Shown in pieces: positions 26,773 to 35,060 of a stretch of DNA of 64,000 nucleotides. Below the pieces are notes generated by a model. It was given only the letters and a program-made list of their open reading frames with translations, was not told where the DNA came from and made no database searches. The translations under genes were made by a program, and so were the position numbers. The stretch spans positions 47,206 to 111,205 of the forward strand of contig JAJFFD010000045.1 in NCBI GenBank assembly GCA_021776805.1, given 5' to 3'. The stretch comes from Planctomycetota bacterium. GTDB taxonomy: Bacteria; Planctomycetota; UBA1135; UBA2386. Position 1 is the stretch's first letter. Each line of letters begins with the position of its first letter.

Positions 26773-27537
26773 ATGCGGCTTCTATCCTGGAACGTCAACG
26801 GCCTTCGAGCCGGAATCAAGAAGGGCTTTCTTGCCTGGCTGGAAGCTGCGGCTCCAGATGTGTTGCTCATGCAGGAAACCAAGGCACGGGCTGAGGACCT
26901 TCCCTTGGATGAGTTCACCGCGCGCGGCTACAGCTCACGGTTCTTGTCGGCTGAGCGACTGGGCTACAGCGGAGTAGGCATTCTGGCCAAACGCGAACCG
27001 GACGAGTGGATCGAGGGGATCGGTGTGCGCAAATACGACTCCGAGGGCAGGGTGCTGGCAGCCCGCTACGGTGATCTGGTCTGTATCTCGGCTTATTTTC
27101 CCAACAGCCAGCAGGAAGGCGCACGCCTGCCCTATCGATTGAATTTCGGTCGCGCCATGCATGGCTTTCTGCGGCAGCAGCAGGAGATGGGTCGGCAGGT
27201 CGTCTTGGCCGGGGACTTCAACGTTGCACACCGAGCCATCGACCTGGCGCGACCGAAGCAGAACGAAAAGAACCCCGGCTATCTACCCGAGGAACGGCGC
27301 TGGATGGATCGATTCCTCGCTCGCGGTTACCTGGATTGCTGGCGCCACCAGCATCCCGAGGAAGTCGGGTACTCATGGTGGAGCATGCGTTCCGGCGCGA
27401 GAGAGAAGAATATCGGGTGGCGCCTCGACTACTTCTGCGTGCAAGAGGATCTCGAGCCTCGCATGCTCGCCAGCGACATTCTCTCCGAGGTGACCGGCTC
27501 GGATCACTGTCCTGTGGTGCTCGAGCTCGAGGTCTGA
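26773..27537 (+). CDS. xth: Exodeoxyribonuclease III family AP endonuclease
   Basis: A Mg-dependent AP endonuclease/3' exonuclease of base excision repair, 254 residues, full length. Diagnostic residues: LSWNVNGLRAG (Asn7), LLMQETKA (metal Glu35), VVLAGDFNVAH (catalytic Asp/Asn), NIGWRLDYF and TGSDHCPVVLELE (catalytic Asp-His near the end). It complements the family-4 uracil glycosylase at 5.1-5.8 kb, which acts one step earlier. The next gene starts 4 bp downstream, so the two are probably co-transcribed although functionally unrelated as far as I can see. Confidence 0.95.
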   Translation: MRLLSWNVNGLRAGIKKGFLAWLEAAAPDVLLMQETKARAEDLPLDEFTARGYSSRFLSAERLGYSGVGILAKREPDEWIEGIGVRKYDSEGRVLAARYGDLVCISAYFPNSQQEGARLPYRLNFGRAMHGFLRQQQEMGRQVVLAGDFNVAHRAIDLARPKQNEKNPGYLPEERRWMDRFLARGYLDCWRHQHPEEVGYSWWSMRSGAREKNIGWRLDYFCVQEDLEPRMLASDILSEVTGSDHCPVVLELEV

Positions 27538-27540
27538 TTC

Positions 27541-28713
27541 ATGAACCACGGTATATACGCGCACCCTTGGGATCTGACAGAACTCGAGAAGTTTGGCGGA
27601 ACCCAAAAGCTTGCCGACATGGGTTTCAATGATCTGGCACTCGCCCTCGCCTACCACGCCGGGCGCTGGTTGACCCCCTGGCATTCTTCGGGTGCGGTGC
27701 GCTTTCTCGAAGACGGTTGCGTTCACTTCAGGCCAAGCAAGGAATATGAAGAATTGCAGCCGCTGCCGAGCAGTGAAGTGCCAGGCTCGGGGGTTGGCCC
27801 CCTGGGGAAGGCCATCGCCGGGCTAGCTGATGGCATGCGTTTGGATGCCTGGACCGTGCTCTTCCACAACTCGCGCCTCGGTCGGGCCTTTCCTGAGTCC
27901 TGCGTGCGCAATGCATGTGGCGACATCTACAGCTATGCGCTCTGTCCGGCGCGGCACGAGGTGCGTTCCTATGGTCTGCAATTGCTCGATGACCTGTCCA
28001 TTCGCGAGGGGCTGGCTTGTATCGAGCTCGAGGCAGCTGGATTCCTCGGCTACCGACATAGCAGTCACCACGACAAGTCTTCCTTCGCTGCTGATCCGGT
28101 CGCGGATTTTCTACTCTCCTACTGCTTTTGTTCGGCATGTGCGGAGGGATTGCAGACTCTCGGTGCGGACGCTGAGAAGCTGCGGGAACTGGTTGCAGGA
28201 GGAATCAGGACTCTGCGCGGCGAGGCCGACGCAATGGCACCGATTACATGCGGTCCAGAGGGAACGGAAGAGCAACTCAGCGCATTGATCGGTGCGTCCG
28301 AGTTACAGGATCTGCTTGCTCATCGACTGCAGGTTTACCGCGGGTTTCTTGCAGAGCTGCGCATCCGAATCTCTGGACAGACCAGAGTTGCTCTGCAACT
28401 GAAGCCCGATCCAATCTTCAGTGGGGGGCAAATGGGAGTGCCGATCGCGGCGGTCGCTGACCTGGTAGATGAAATCGTCATGACTCACTACGGTGAGGGT
28501 CCGGCGAGCATCCAGGCAGCCTGGGACGAGTTGCCGGACACGGAGACTCCTATCTCTGCGGCTATCTGGCCAAAGGCCCCCCAGTTCAGAAGTGATGCAG
28601 ACCTGCGTGCTGTCCTGCAGGCGGTAGAAGCGCGCGGTGGGAAAGGTCTCCGTATCTACCATCTGGGCCTGCTGCCGTGGAAGACCCTCGAGAGAGTGGC
28701 ATCGGTCTTCTGA
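27541..28713 (+). CDS. Putative TIM-barrel hydrolase-like protein of unknown function
   Basis: A 390-residue protein with no signal peptide. Strand-like elements alternate with helices (MNHGIYAHPWDL, MGFNDLALALAYHAG, ACIELEAAGFLGY, RVALQLKPDP, EIVMTHYGEG, GKGLRIYHLGLLPW), consistent with a barrel of the glycosyl-hydrolase type. Cys-containing segments FCSACAEG and SCVRNACGDIYSYALCP stand out. The family is not recognised and the catalytic residues cannot be named. The ATG follows the xth stop after 3 nt. It converges with the radical SAM gene. Confidence 0.65.
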   Translation: MNHGIYAHPWDLTELEKFGGTQKLADMGFNDLALALAYHAGRWLTPWHSSGAVRFLEDGCVHFRPSKEYEELQPLPSSEVPGSGVGPLGKAIAGLADGMRLDAWTVLFHNSRLGRAFPESCVRNACGDIYSYALCPARHEVRSYGLQLLDDLSIREGLACIELEAAGFLGYRHSSHHDKSSFAADPVADFLLSYCFCSACAEGLQTLGADAEKLRELVAGGIRTLRGEADAMAPITCGPEGTEEQLSALIGASELQDLLAHRLQVYRGFLAELRIRISGQTRVALQLKPDPIFSGGQMGVPIAAVADLVDEIVMTHYGEGPASIQAAWDELPDTETPISAAIWPKAPQFRSDADLRAVLQAVEARGGKGLRIYHLGLLPWKTLERVASVF

Positions 28714-28735
28714 TCCCGCTGCAGCTTGAATCGAA

Positions 28736-29590
28736 TCAGGAGTAGCGGCCAGCGAATCCCGCGCTGCCGACGCCAACTCGGCCCGGCATAATTCGCTCTG
28801 CTACCTCCCGCATGCGGTCAAGATACGAGAGCTCGAGACAATCTGAATCCAGGGACTCGATGGCGGCTGGCAGCTTTGTCCGCAGGGTGCGGCTCCCGGT
28901 CTTACTGCCATCCCCGCCGACGAAGTGATCGAGAACTACCGCATCGGCGGATTCGGCGATACGGCCGAAGAAGTCGCAGGGATCATTGATCGGTAGCAGC
29001 GGAGCCACTGTGATCACCACTTGCAGACCCAGCCGGCGCAGAGCCTGAGCGCTTCGCAGTCGTGATGCGACGCTGCTCGCAGCTGCGGGCAAGCCCGGGA
29101 GTCGGTCACGATCGCTCTCAATCGAGATGTGAATCCGGAATTCACAGGTTTGCGCCAGTTGTAGGTACAGTTCCGAGTACATACCTGCGCGGTGGCTATG
29201 ACTCTGCAGGATGAGACTGTCTGGCGCATTCTCGAGCATCGCTCTCAACAGGCCCTGGCTGATCCTGAATCGATCCTCATGGGGCAGGAAGGGGTCCGTT
29301 GAGCTGGACATGAAGATCGAGAAGTTGCCGCGGTTGCGCCTTGCCCAGCTGGATTCTTTCGCGTGTTGCTGACCGTAGAGCTCGGCTGCGTTCTTCTTGA
29401 CCTCGAGGAAGCTGCCCCATTCCTCCCCCCGTGTCAGCCATGGATTGTGTTGTACGTAGCAGCCAACCCCGCAGAGGGCTCGACCGAAGCTGCAGCCGCG
29501 ATATGGTTGCAGGGAGTGTGAGCAGACATCTCGCAGGTAGCCCGTGCTACGCGTCAGTATGCTCTTGGCTTTCGTCTCGCTGATCTGCAT
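28736..29590 (-). CDS. Spore-photoproduct-lyase-like radical SAM protein with atypical cysteine spacing
   Basis: A 284-residue radical SAM protein resembling the SPL/COG1533 group: HSLQPYRGC near residue 30, FMSSSTDPFLPHE after the first strands, later VITVAPLLPINDP and a C-terminal YSYLDRM-like helix. The cluster cysteines are at 33, 40 and 44 (C-x6-C-x3-C) instead of the canonical C-x3-C-x2-C. I recall a subset of SPL-like proteins with this GxxLCGVGCYV form, so it is probably functional. The substrate is unknown and it need not act on DNA photoproducts. Its start lies 11 bp from the divergent phosphatase frame. Confidence 0.8.
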   Translation of the reverse strand: MQISETKAKSILTRSTGYLRDVCSHSLQPYRGCSFGRALCGVGCYVQHNPWLTRGEEWGSFLEVKKNAAELYGQQHAKESSWARRNRGNFSIFMSSSTDPFLPHEDRFRISQGLLRAMLENAPDSLILQSHSHRAGMYSELYLQLAQTCEFRIHISIESDRDRLPGLPAAASSVASRLRSAQALRRLGLQVVITVAPLLPINDPCDFFGRIAESADAVVLDHFVGGDGSKTGSRTLRTKLPAAIESLDSDCLELSYLDRMREVAERIMPGRVGVGSAGFAGRYS

Positions 29591-29596
29591 CGGACT

Positions 29597-29602
29597 TCTA
29601 AA
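29597..29602 (-). promoter_or_regulatory. -10 box of probable leaderless promoter
   Basis: TTTAGA on the minus strand, 6 nt before the ATG at 29590. It overlaps the first possible ATG (29602) of the divergent phosphatase gene. Confidence 0.4.
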
Positions 29603-31278
29603 TGCTCGCTATCAAGTCCACGCCCGTGACCAAGTCCTTGCTGAGTCTCTTCGCGGGGATATCGCTAGCCAACCCAGCCATGGGCCAGGCGGAAGAGCTT
29701 GTTGAGCCACGCCTGATCGTTGTTGTCAGCATAGACCAAATGTCGCGATGGCTCTTGGACGAGGCCCTGCCGTTCCTCTCCCAATCGGGGATCAAGAGGC
29801 TCATGCGTGAAGGAGTGGACTTCGCAGCCTGTGCCTACAAGCACGCCAACACCGAGACCGGACCCGGACATGCGACCATAGGTACCGGAGTGGCCTGTGG
29901 AGTGCACGGCATCATCGCCAACGATTGGTACGATCGAGAAACGGGAGTCCTTACCTACTGCGCTTCTGATCCAGGGGCGCGGCCGGTCGGATACGAAGCG
30001 AGTCCGGCGCACGGACCTGGGCGCATGTTGGTGCCCAGCTTGGGTGAGACCTTGAAGGCGGAGCGCGGCGCAGATTGCAAGGTTCTGAGTTTCAGTTGGA
30101 AGAATCGTGCTGCAATTCTCATGGCGGGGCGAGGCGCTGACCTGGCCGCTTGGATGGACTTCGCCGATGGTGAGTTCGTCAGTAGCAGCAGCTATGTAGA
30201 GGAATTGCCCGCATGGCTTCGCGAGTTCAATCGATCAGGCAGGGTGCAGAGCCATTTTGCCAAGACCTGGGAGCGCGAGGACAAGGACGCTGCCTTTCTC
30301 GGCTTGGTGGATGAACGCCCCTGGGAAGGTGTAGACCACGACAGACGGAGAAGCTTTCCGCATCCCATCGATGGCGGTTTGGAGAATCCCGGTCCTCGTT
30401 TCTACGATCACATCTACAAGAGCCCTTTCGGAGATCAGGTGCTCAGCGAGCTTGCCAAGGCCGCCATCATCGCGGAGAAGCTCGGCGACGATGATAATCC
30501 GGACCTTCTCTATCTCAGCTACAGCGCCAACGACGAGATCGGACACATCTTCGGTCCTCTGAGTTGGGAAGTTCGCGACTGCTATCTCAAGGTCGACCAT
30601 CAGATTTCTGACCTGCTCGAGTTCCTCGATGAGCAGGTAGGCAAGGGGCGGTACTCGCTGATGCTGAGCTCGGATCACGGCATTGGCCCAATCCCGGAAT
30701 CACTGCGGGCTGCCGGCGAGGATGCCGGGCGGGAGCCGCTGCTCATGCGGAAGATCTTCCGCGTCGCGGATAGCGCCATGCGAAGAAAATTCGGCAGCCC
30801 ACCTGCTGGCCAGAAGTACTGGGCGACGCCGAGTGCGGAATGGGGGGTGCACCTCAATCTGCAGGCCCTGGCCGACCGGGGGATCACCAAGGCGGATGCC
30901 TCGCGGGTGGTCGCCTCGGCTCTGGAAGCTCTGACCGAGACCACTCGGGTTGCCATTGCCGATGACCTCGATTGGGATGAGCCGGACCCGCTGCTCCTCG
31001 CACTCCTTGCCGGGCGCAATCCGGAGCGCTCGGGTGATGTGCTCTACCTCGGCCGTAAACACTGGATCGCCAGTACGAGCCGAGCGACCCATGGCAGCGC
31101 CTACGACTATGATCGCCGTGTGCCTCTTCTGGTTATGGGTCCAGGGATTCCCGCAGGTCTGGTCCTCGAGGATCAGGCCAGCCCTGGCATGATTGCCAGC
31201 ATTGCGGCGCGGCTCCTGGGCATTTCGGCTCCCTCTCCTGCTTGCGAGCAGCTCCCGGGTTCCCTTCAGCTGCGTTGA
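29602..31278 (+). CDS. PafA-like secreted alkaline phosphatase
   Basis: An exported phosphomonoesterase/phosphodiesterase of the alkaline phosphatase superfamily. A signal peptide ends near NPAMGQA. LIVVVSIDQM carries the first metal Asp. HANTETGPGHATIGTG contains the nucleophile Thr (probably Thr86) and HGIIANDWYDRETG follows as in PafA. LLYLSYSANDEIGHIFGP and LMLSSDHGIGP supply the remaining metal ligands (Asp, His; Asp-His). Start: ATG at 29602 coincides with the -10 box of the divergent gene. A GTG at 29626 (MTKSLLSLFAG), 10 nt after TATCAA, is an attractive alternative. Likely role: phosphate scavenging from organic phosphates. Confidence 0.88.
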   Translation: MLAIKSTPVTKSLLSLFAGISLANPAMGQAEELVEPRLIVVVSIDQMSRWLLDEALPFLSQSGIKRLMREGVDFAACAYKHANTETGPGHATIGTGVACGVHGIIANDWYDRETGVLTYCASDPGARPVGYEASPAHGPGRMLVPSLGETLKAERGADCKVLSFSWKNRAAILMAGRGADLAAWMDFADGEFVSSSSYVEELPAWLREFNRSGRVQSHFAKTWEREDKDAAFLGLVDERPWEGVDHDRRRSFPHPIDGGLENPGPRFYDHIYKSPFGDQVLSELAKAAIIAEKLGDDDNPDLLYLSYSANDEIGHIFGPLSWEVRDCYLKVDHQISDLLEFLDEQVGKGRYSLMLSSDHGIGPIPESLRAAGEDAGREPLLMRKIFRVADSAMRRKFGSPPAGQKYWATPSAEWGVHLNLQALADRGITKADASRVVASALEALTETTRVAIADDLDWDEPDPLLLALLAGRNPERSGDVLYLGRKHWIASTSRATHGSAYDYDRRVPLLVMGPGIPAGLVLEDQASPGMIASIAARLLGISAPSPACEQLPGSLQLR

Positions 31279-31463
31279 GCCAGCCAGGGTTGGCCTCAAA
31301 GCGCCTGGGGACTGTGTCCCTGAGAGGACAATGCGAAGGACCTTTCTTCTTCAGGGGGCCAGGCATGCGGAAGATTCGGGTGATTTGCCGAGTCTGAGGC
31401 CTGTGCGAGATTCCCTCCTCTTCGGCATCTTCCTTGCTACCTGCAAGGCCCTAACCAGCCTGC

Positions 31464-31469
31464 TAATAT
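31464..31469 (+). promoter_or_regulatory. -10 box of probable leaderless promoter
   Basis: TAATAT preceded by GC, then 7 nt (GATTGCC), then the ATG at 31477. The ATG at 31468 lies inside the box, which argues against its use as a start. Confidence 0.5.
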
Positions 31470-31476
31470 GATTGCC

Positions 31477-32187
31477 ATGAGATCCCAGCTCTGCCTGCTT
31501 CTCCCTCTCCTTGCCCTGGCCTGCAAAGCCCCTCAGAAGCCCAGCCTCGATGAGCAGATCGATAGGGCCATGCAGCCGTATTATGCGCTCAACCAGCAGA
31601 AGGCCGAGCTCTGGTATCTGGGCCAGCAGCCTCAGGAGTTCGAGTTTCCGGGGCACGGGAAGGTTCTGGTGAAGAAGTGGCAGCTCTCCGGATGGCCGGG
31701 GGAAGAATACGTCAACGCTCGCATCACCTTCGAGAACAACACGGATCACGTCGTTTCCGGCGCCTTCGTCTGGCTGGAGATCATGGATAGGGACGCAGAG
31801 GTCACCGGGTCGGGAGTGGCTCGCATGATCAATCCCTTCGGCTTCTCTCTCTTCCCGGGGCACACGGTGACCCGGGAGATCCGCGCCCCAACCAACGGTG
31901 CGCATCTGGACAAGGAGAACTGGCAGTGGACCATTGCCTGCGAAACTCTCGAGGATACGAACCCCGGCGAGGAGCCGGTCTTCATAACCAAGCGCAGTCC
32001 CTACAACGGTCCACGGCCGTACGGTGGCTACGGCGGATATGGCGCCTACGGAGCCTATGCTGAGACGGTTTCAAGTGGCTACTACTCGTCGACCAGCTAT
32101 GGGCGGGGCTTCGCGTTCGGTGGGAACGCTTCCACCTACTGTCCGCCCTCCTATCCGCGGGCCATTCCCGGGCGGACCTTCTACTAG
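31477..32187 (+). CDS. Lipoprotein of unknown function with Gly/Tyr-rich tail
   Basis: MRSQLCLLLPLLALAC gives a lipobox LALAC with Cys16. The central part (about 40-170) looks like an immunoglobulin-like beta sandwich (GKVLVKKWQLSG, EEYVNARITFENNTDHVVSGAFVWLEIMD, GHTVTREIRAP). The last 60 residues are a low-complexity Gly/Tyr/Ser stretch with repeated GGYG/GAYG units. The middle is reminiscent of YcfL/DUF1425-like periplasmic lipoproteins but I would not assign it. It forms a single unit with its own promoter. Confidence 0.72.
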   Translation: MRSQLCLLLPLLALACKAPQKPSLDEQIDRAMQPYYALNQQKAELWYLGQQPQEFEFPGHGKVLVKKWQLSGWPGEEYVNARITFENNTDHVVSGAFVWLEIMDRDAEVTGSGVARMINPFGFSLFPGHTVTREIRAPTNGAHLDKENWQWTIACETLEDTNPGEEPVFITKRSPYNGPRPYGGYGGYGAYGAYAETVSSGYYSSTSYGRGFAFGGNASTYCPPSYPRAIPGRTFY

Positions 32188-32281
32188 GGCTGCGGGCTGG
32201 ATCGAGCGCTTCTGCTCAGGCAGTCAGAAAGTCGCGTGAATTCTGCGGCCTTGGCGCTGTTAATTGCGCCCGAGCCAAGCC

Positions 32282-32641
32282 ATGTATATTCACGTTCCTG
32301 TCCAGCCCCAGATTCCCGCTTCTGCCAAGGCTCAAGAACTTGGCAGCAAGGTTGCAGAGCTTGTCCGTATCCTCCGAAAGGAGGATCCAGAGATCAGTCG
32401 GACTGATGTGGAGCAGGGTCTCGCCCTTGCCACTGCGGAGATGAGGCGAGAATTGGGAGGCGGCTCAGGAGCTGCTGTGGTCATGCTTGTGCTCGCGGTC
32501 ACGCTGGCAGTTGGCATCCTGGCCTTCTTCATCATCCAGGGCACGGTTGGCCGGCAGTCAGTCCTTTGGATCCTTGCCGGTCTCGCGATCGGATTGCTGG
32601 TCGCATTTACGGCCGTCAAGCGGCGCCGCTCCAAGAGCTAG
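32282..32641 (+). CDS. Small two-helix membrane protein, unknown
   Basis: From the ATG at 32282 the protein is 119 residues: a hydrophilic helical N-terminus (about 1-60), two membrane segments (AAVVMLVLAVTLAVGILAFF and LWILAGLAIGLLVAF) and a basic tail RRRSKS. The frame extends six codons upstream. TTAATT lies about 15-20 nt ahead of the ATG. No family is recognised. It converges with the rhodanese-ThiF gene. Confidence 0.6.
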   Translation: MYIHVPVQPQIPASAKAQELGSKVAELVRILRKEDPEISRTDVEQGLALATAEMRRELGGGSGAAVVMLVLAVTLAVGILAFFIIQGTVGRQSVLWILAGLAIGLLVAFTAVKRRRSKS

Positions 32642-32653
32642 GATCTGCGCGGC

Positions 32654-33832
32654 TCAATCCGCGCGACCGCGCGAGCTGCAAAACTCCTGGTAGTCTACAT
32701 AGCCAGGAAACTCAGCTCCCTCTGGGCAATACGCGCAGTTCGGGTTGGGCTGTTGTCGGAGCTCCATGAAGCTCGCGCCCAAGGCATCGTATACCAGCAG
32801 CCTACCGACCAGAGGATCGCCGATGCCGAGCAGGATCTTGATGGTCTCAACCGCTTCGAGAGTGCCGACAACGCCAGGGAGAACACCGAGTACTCCGGCC
32901 TCCGCGCAGGATGGGGCCAACTCCGGTGGTGGGGGCTCGGGGAAGAGGCAGCGGTAGCAAGGCCCCCGACGTTCGGCATAGCTTGGCCAGAAGACGCTTA
33001 CCTGCCCTTCGAATCGAAAGATCGAACCGTGAACATTGGGTAGTCGCAGCTTCACGCAGGCGTCATTGACCAGGTAGCGCGTAGCGAAGTTGTCCGAGCC
33101 GTCGACGATGACGTCATAGCCGTCGAAGATCTCCTCTACATTCTCGCGATCCAAGCGTAGCCCGTGGGTCACGATCTCGATGGCGGGGTTAAGGGCGCTC
33201 AGGGTTGCGCGAGCCGAGTCTACCTTCGCTTGGCCAACGCGAGGATCGCAGTGCAGGATCTGCCGCTGCAGATTGCTGCGGTCTACCAGGTCGTCGTCGA
33301 TGATGCCGAGCTTGCCCACCCCCGCGGCAGCCAGGTAGAGAGCTGAGGGGGAGCCGAGACCGCCGGCTCCGATTACCAGGACTCTGCTCTCGAGGAGCTT
33401 CTGCTGGCCTTCCTGACCGACTTCGGGAATGAGTAGGTGGCGGCCGTAACGTTCGCGGTCAGCCTCCGCGAGCATCTTCGGGACTTCGATGGGCAGGCCG
33501 CTGTTCTTCCAGGCAGTGAAGCCACCTTTCAGAGAGTGGACTTTGCTGTAGCCCATCTCGCGAAGATCGGCCGCCGCCAGGAGAGATCGTTGGCCACTTG
33601 CACAGATCAGTACCGCTGCCTGATTCGGATCAGCCAAGTGTTCTTCGATGCGAAGTTCGAGGAAGCCGCGCACCAGGTGAATCGCATCACGGGCCATGCC
33701 GCCTGCAACTTCGTCAGCCTCGCGCACATCGATAAGCCGGGCGCCGCCCGCGGCCAGGGCTGCGGCTTGTTCGGGGCTGACCTCCGGGACGGTTTCCCGG
33801 AGGGCGGCCAGGCGCCTTTCCTTTCGGCTCAT
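32654..33832 (-). CDS. Rhodanese-ThiF/MoeB E1-like adenylyltransferase
   Basis: Activates the C-terminal Gly-Gly of a sulfur-carrier protein (ThiS/MoaD type). Order: N-terminal rhodanese domain (about 15-115) with ICASGQRS, where the active-site Cys sits in a six-residue loop, then the E1 domain. The latter shows ERYGRHLLIPEVG, VIGAGGLGSPSALYLAAAGVG (nucleotide loop), DDDLVDRSNLQRQ, GSDNFATRYLVND and zinc-binding CYRC and CAYC pairs. The usual MoeB-rhodanese order is reversed here. The sulfur carrier is not in the window, so thiamine, molybdopterin or another thiolation pathway cannot be distinguished. Confidence 0.9.
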   Translation of the reverse strand: MSRKERRLAALRETVPEVSPEQAAALAAGGARLIDVREADEVAGGMARDAIHLVRGFLELRIEEHLADPNQAAVLICASGQRSLLAAADLREMGYSKVHSLKGGFTAWKNSGLPIEVPKMLAEADRERYGRHLLIPEVGQEGQQKLLESRVLVIGAGGLGSPSALYLAAAGVGKLGIIDDDLVDRSNLQRQILHCDPRVGQAKVDSARATLSALNPAIEIVTHGLRLDRENVEEIFDGYDVIVDGSDNFATRYLVNDACVKLRLPNVHGSIFRFEGQVSVFWPSYAERRGPCYRCLFPEPPPPELAPSCAEAGVLGVLPGVVGTLEAVETIKILLGIGDPLVGRLLVYDALGASFMELRQQPNPNCAYCPEGAEFPGYVDYQEFCSSRGRAD

Positions 33833-33838
33833 CTCAGG

Positions 33839-33844
33839 AGGATA
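33839..33844 (-). promoter_or_regulatory. -10 box of probable leaderless promoter
   Basis: TATCCT preceded by GC on the minus strand, 6 nt (CCTGAG) before the ATG at 33832. It lies just beyond the 3' end of the selenoprotein gene on the same strand. Confidence 0.45.
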
Positions 33845-33861
33845 GCGGATTCACCCACGCT

Positions 33862-34911
33862 TCAGTCGAGTTTCAGGACGCGGCTGTCCGGGTAGTAGCC
33901 CATCCAGGCTTCCAGGTAGCTGGGTAGGTAGGGGAAGCGGGTCAGGTCCTTGCCCTTCCCCAGGTTCATTCCTGTAAGCGCGTCCCAGCGGTCGCCCTCC
34001 GCATCTCTGAGCTCACCATCCTGCAGACTGAGCTCGAGTTTGGGGTCACCCTTTGGTAGCTCGTAGACCAGTGCCGCGGATTCGTCGCCTTGCCAGACGA
34101 TTGCCAAGGGGAGCTCTCCGACTTCCACTCTGAGGACTCCTTTCTCATGAACTGCGCTGAAGGGCACTGCCAAGACATCACCAGCGTTGCGTAGGCCGAT
34201 GCTCAGGACATAGCTTCGACGGTTCGCCTGCACGGTGCCACGCGCCAGATCTTCGCTGGTGTAGTACCAGGCCTCGGAACGCACGGTGCTCAGATCGAGA
34301 ACTTTGGTCTCTGGATGCATCCGGCTCCAAGTGCCGAGCCCGACGAAAACCGCGGGAATCATTTCCAGTTGCTTGCCTTCATTCGGCCCGGAGAGGCCAA
34401 CTCCCCGGATCTGACTCCAGAGGGACTTTGACTCTTCGTCCCACATGATCAAGTTGCGATCGTCTGCCTGATGCTCGAGTCGTCCAGAGACGCCCATGCT
34501 CAACTTCTTGCCCTCTAGTTCGCCGGCATAGACCATGCCGTTGAATGTGAGTGGTCACCAGTTCACGCAGAAGGCGACGCCCCCGTACTCTTCGTTGACG
34601 ATCTCGCGCTGGGGTCCACCGAGCATGTTGATCGGATAGGCGAAGGCCTGTCCCTCGACAACCAATCCGATCACCAGGTCTTCGTCGCGGACCCGGTCCT
34701 TGACATCCTCCGGCGAGCCATAGGGCGCCTTCTTCATGGGCAGGAAGGCCCGGCCTCGCATGACGTCACGGCCAGGAGGGTTTGCACCGAAGTCCTGTGG
34801 GACGATTCGCTCCCTGTCGTTCTTGGCTCCGGTCTGGCGGGAGCCGGCTCGATCGGGATCTTGCAGGCTCGGTAGGAGAAGTGCGCTGCAGAGACTGAGG
34901 GTTGTAAGCAT
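33862..34911 (-). CDS. DUF3179 selenoprotein, in-frame TGA read as selenocysteine
   Basis: One frame runs from the ATG at 34911 to the stop at 33862, interrupted only by TGA at 34555-34557. The family consensus is AYP..L..HEIVND..GG.P..VTYCPLCG...F.....G....FGVSGRL. Here QAFAYPINML, EIVNEEYGGVAFCVNW, then UPLTFNGMVYAG, then LSMGVSGRL, IMWDEESKSLW and HPETKVLDL match on both sides. The TGA is therefore exactly at the first Cys of CPLC (residue 119), and the second Cys is Thr. A signal-like segment (LTTLSLCSALLLPS) suggests export. Total 349 residues. An upstream GTG at 34956 overlaps the promoter. The function of DUF3179 is unknown; redox chemistry is inferred from Sec. Confidence 0.88.
34519..34545 (-). 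promoter_or_regulatory. Bacterial SECIS element of DUF3179 selenoprotein
   Basis: On the minus strand, CGGCAU pairs with AUGCCG (34540-34535 with 34529-34524) around the loop GGUCU. A 2x2 internal loop then leads to a lower UUC/GAA helix. The apical loop begins 20 nt after the UGA and starts with G, as the bacterial SECIS model requires; the loop equals the GGUCU of E. coli fdhF. Confidence 0.85.
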
Positions 34912-34954
34912 CTTGCCTTGCCCGCCAGGGCAATCATGGGTGAATGGAGCGGGC

Positions 34955-34960
34955 ACTATA
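34955..34960 (-). promoter_or_regulatory. -10 box of DUF3179 selenoprotein gene
   Basis: TATAGT preceded by GCC on the minus strand, followed by a GC-rich stretch. The ATG at 34911 is 43 nt downstream. The box overlaps the GTG at 34956, so the longest-frame start cannot be used from this promoter. Confidence 0.4.
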
Positions 34961-35047
34961 GGCGCAGAGCCAGGGCTATGCAGGGCTCCTAATCCTCTGC
35001 TCTGGCAGGCTCCCGTAAAATTTCCCCCTCCTGGATGCTCCTCGGGC

Positions 35048-35053
35048 TAAGTT
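35048..35053 (+). promoter_or_regulatory. -10 box of probable leaderless promoter for the pssA operon
   Basis: TAAGTT preceded by GC, then 7 nt (GACGCCG), then the ATG at 35061. The upstream in-frame TTG at 35052 lies inside the box. Confidence 0.4.
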
Positions 35054-35060
35054 GACGCCG

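Noticed and set aside
34537..34557. Interpretation of the DUF3179 TGA as a pseudogene stop or sequencing error
   Set aside because: Protein similarity is unbroken on both sides in the same frame, the stop is exactly at a conserved Cys, and a SECIS-type hairpin with a GGUCU loop follows at the right distance.
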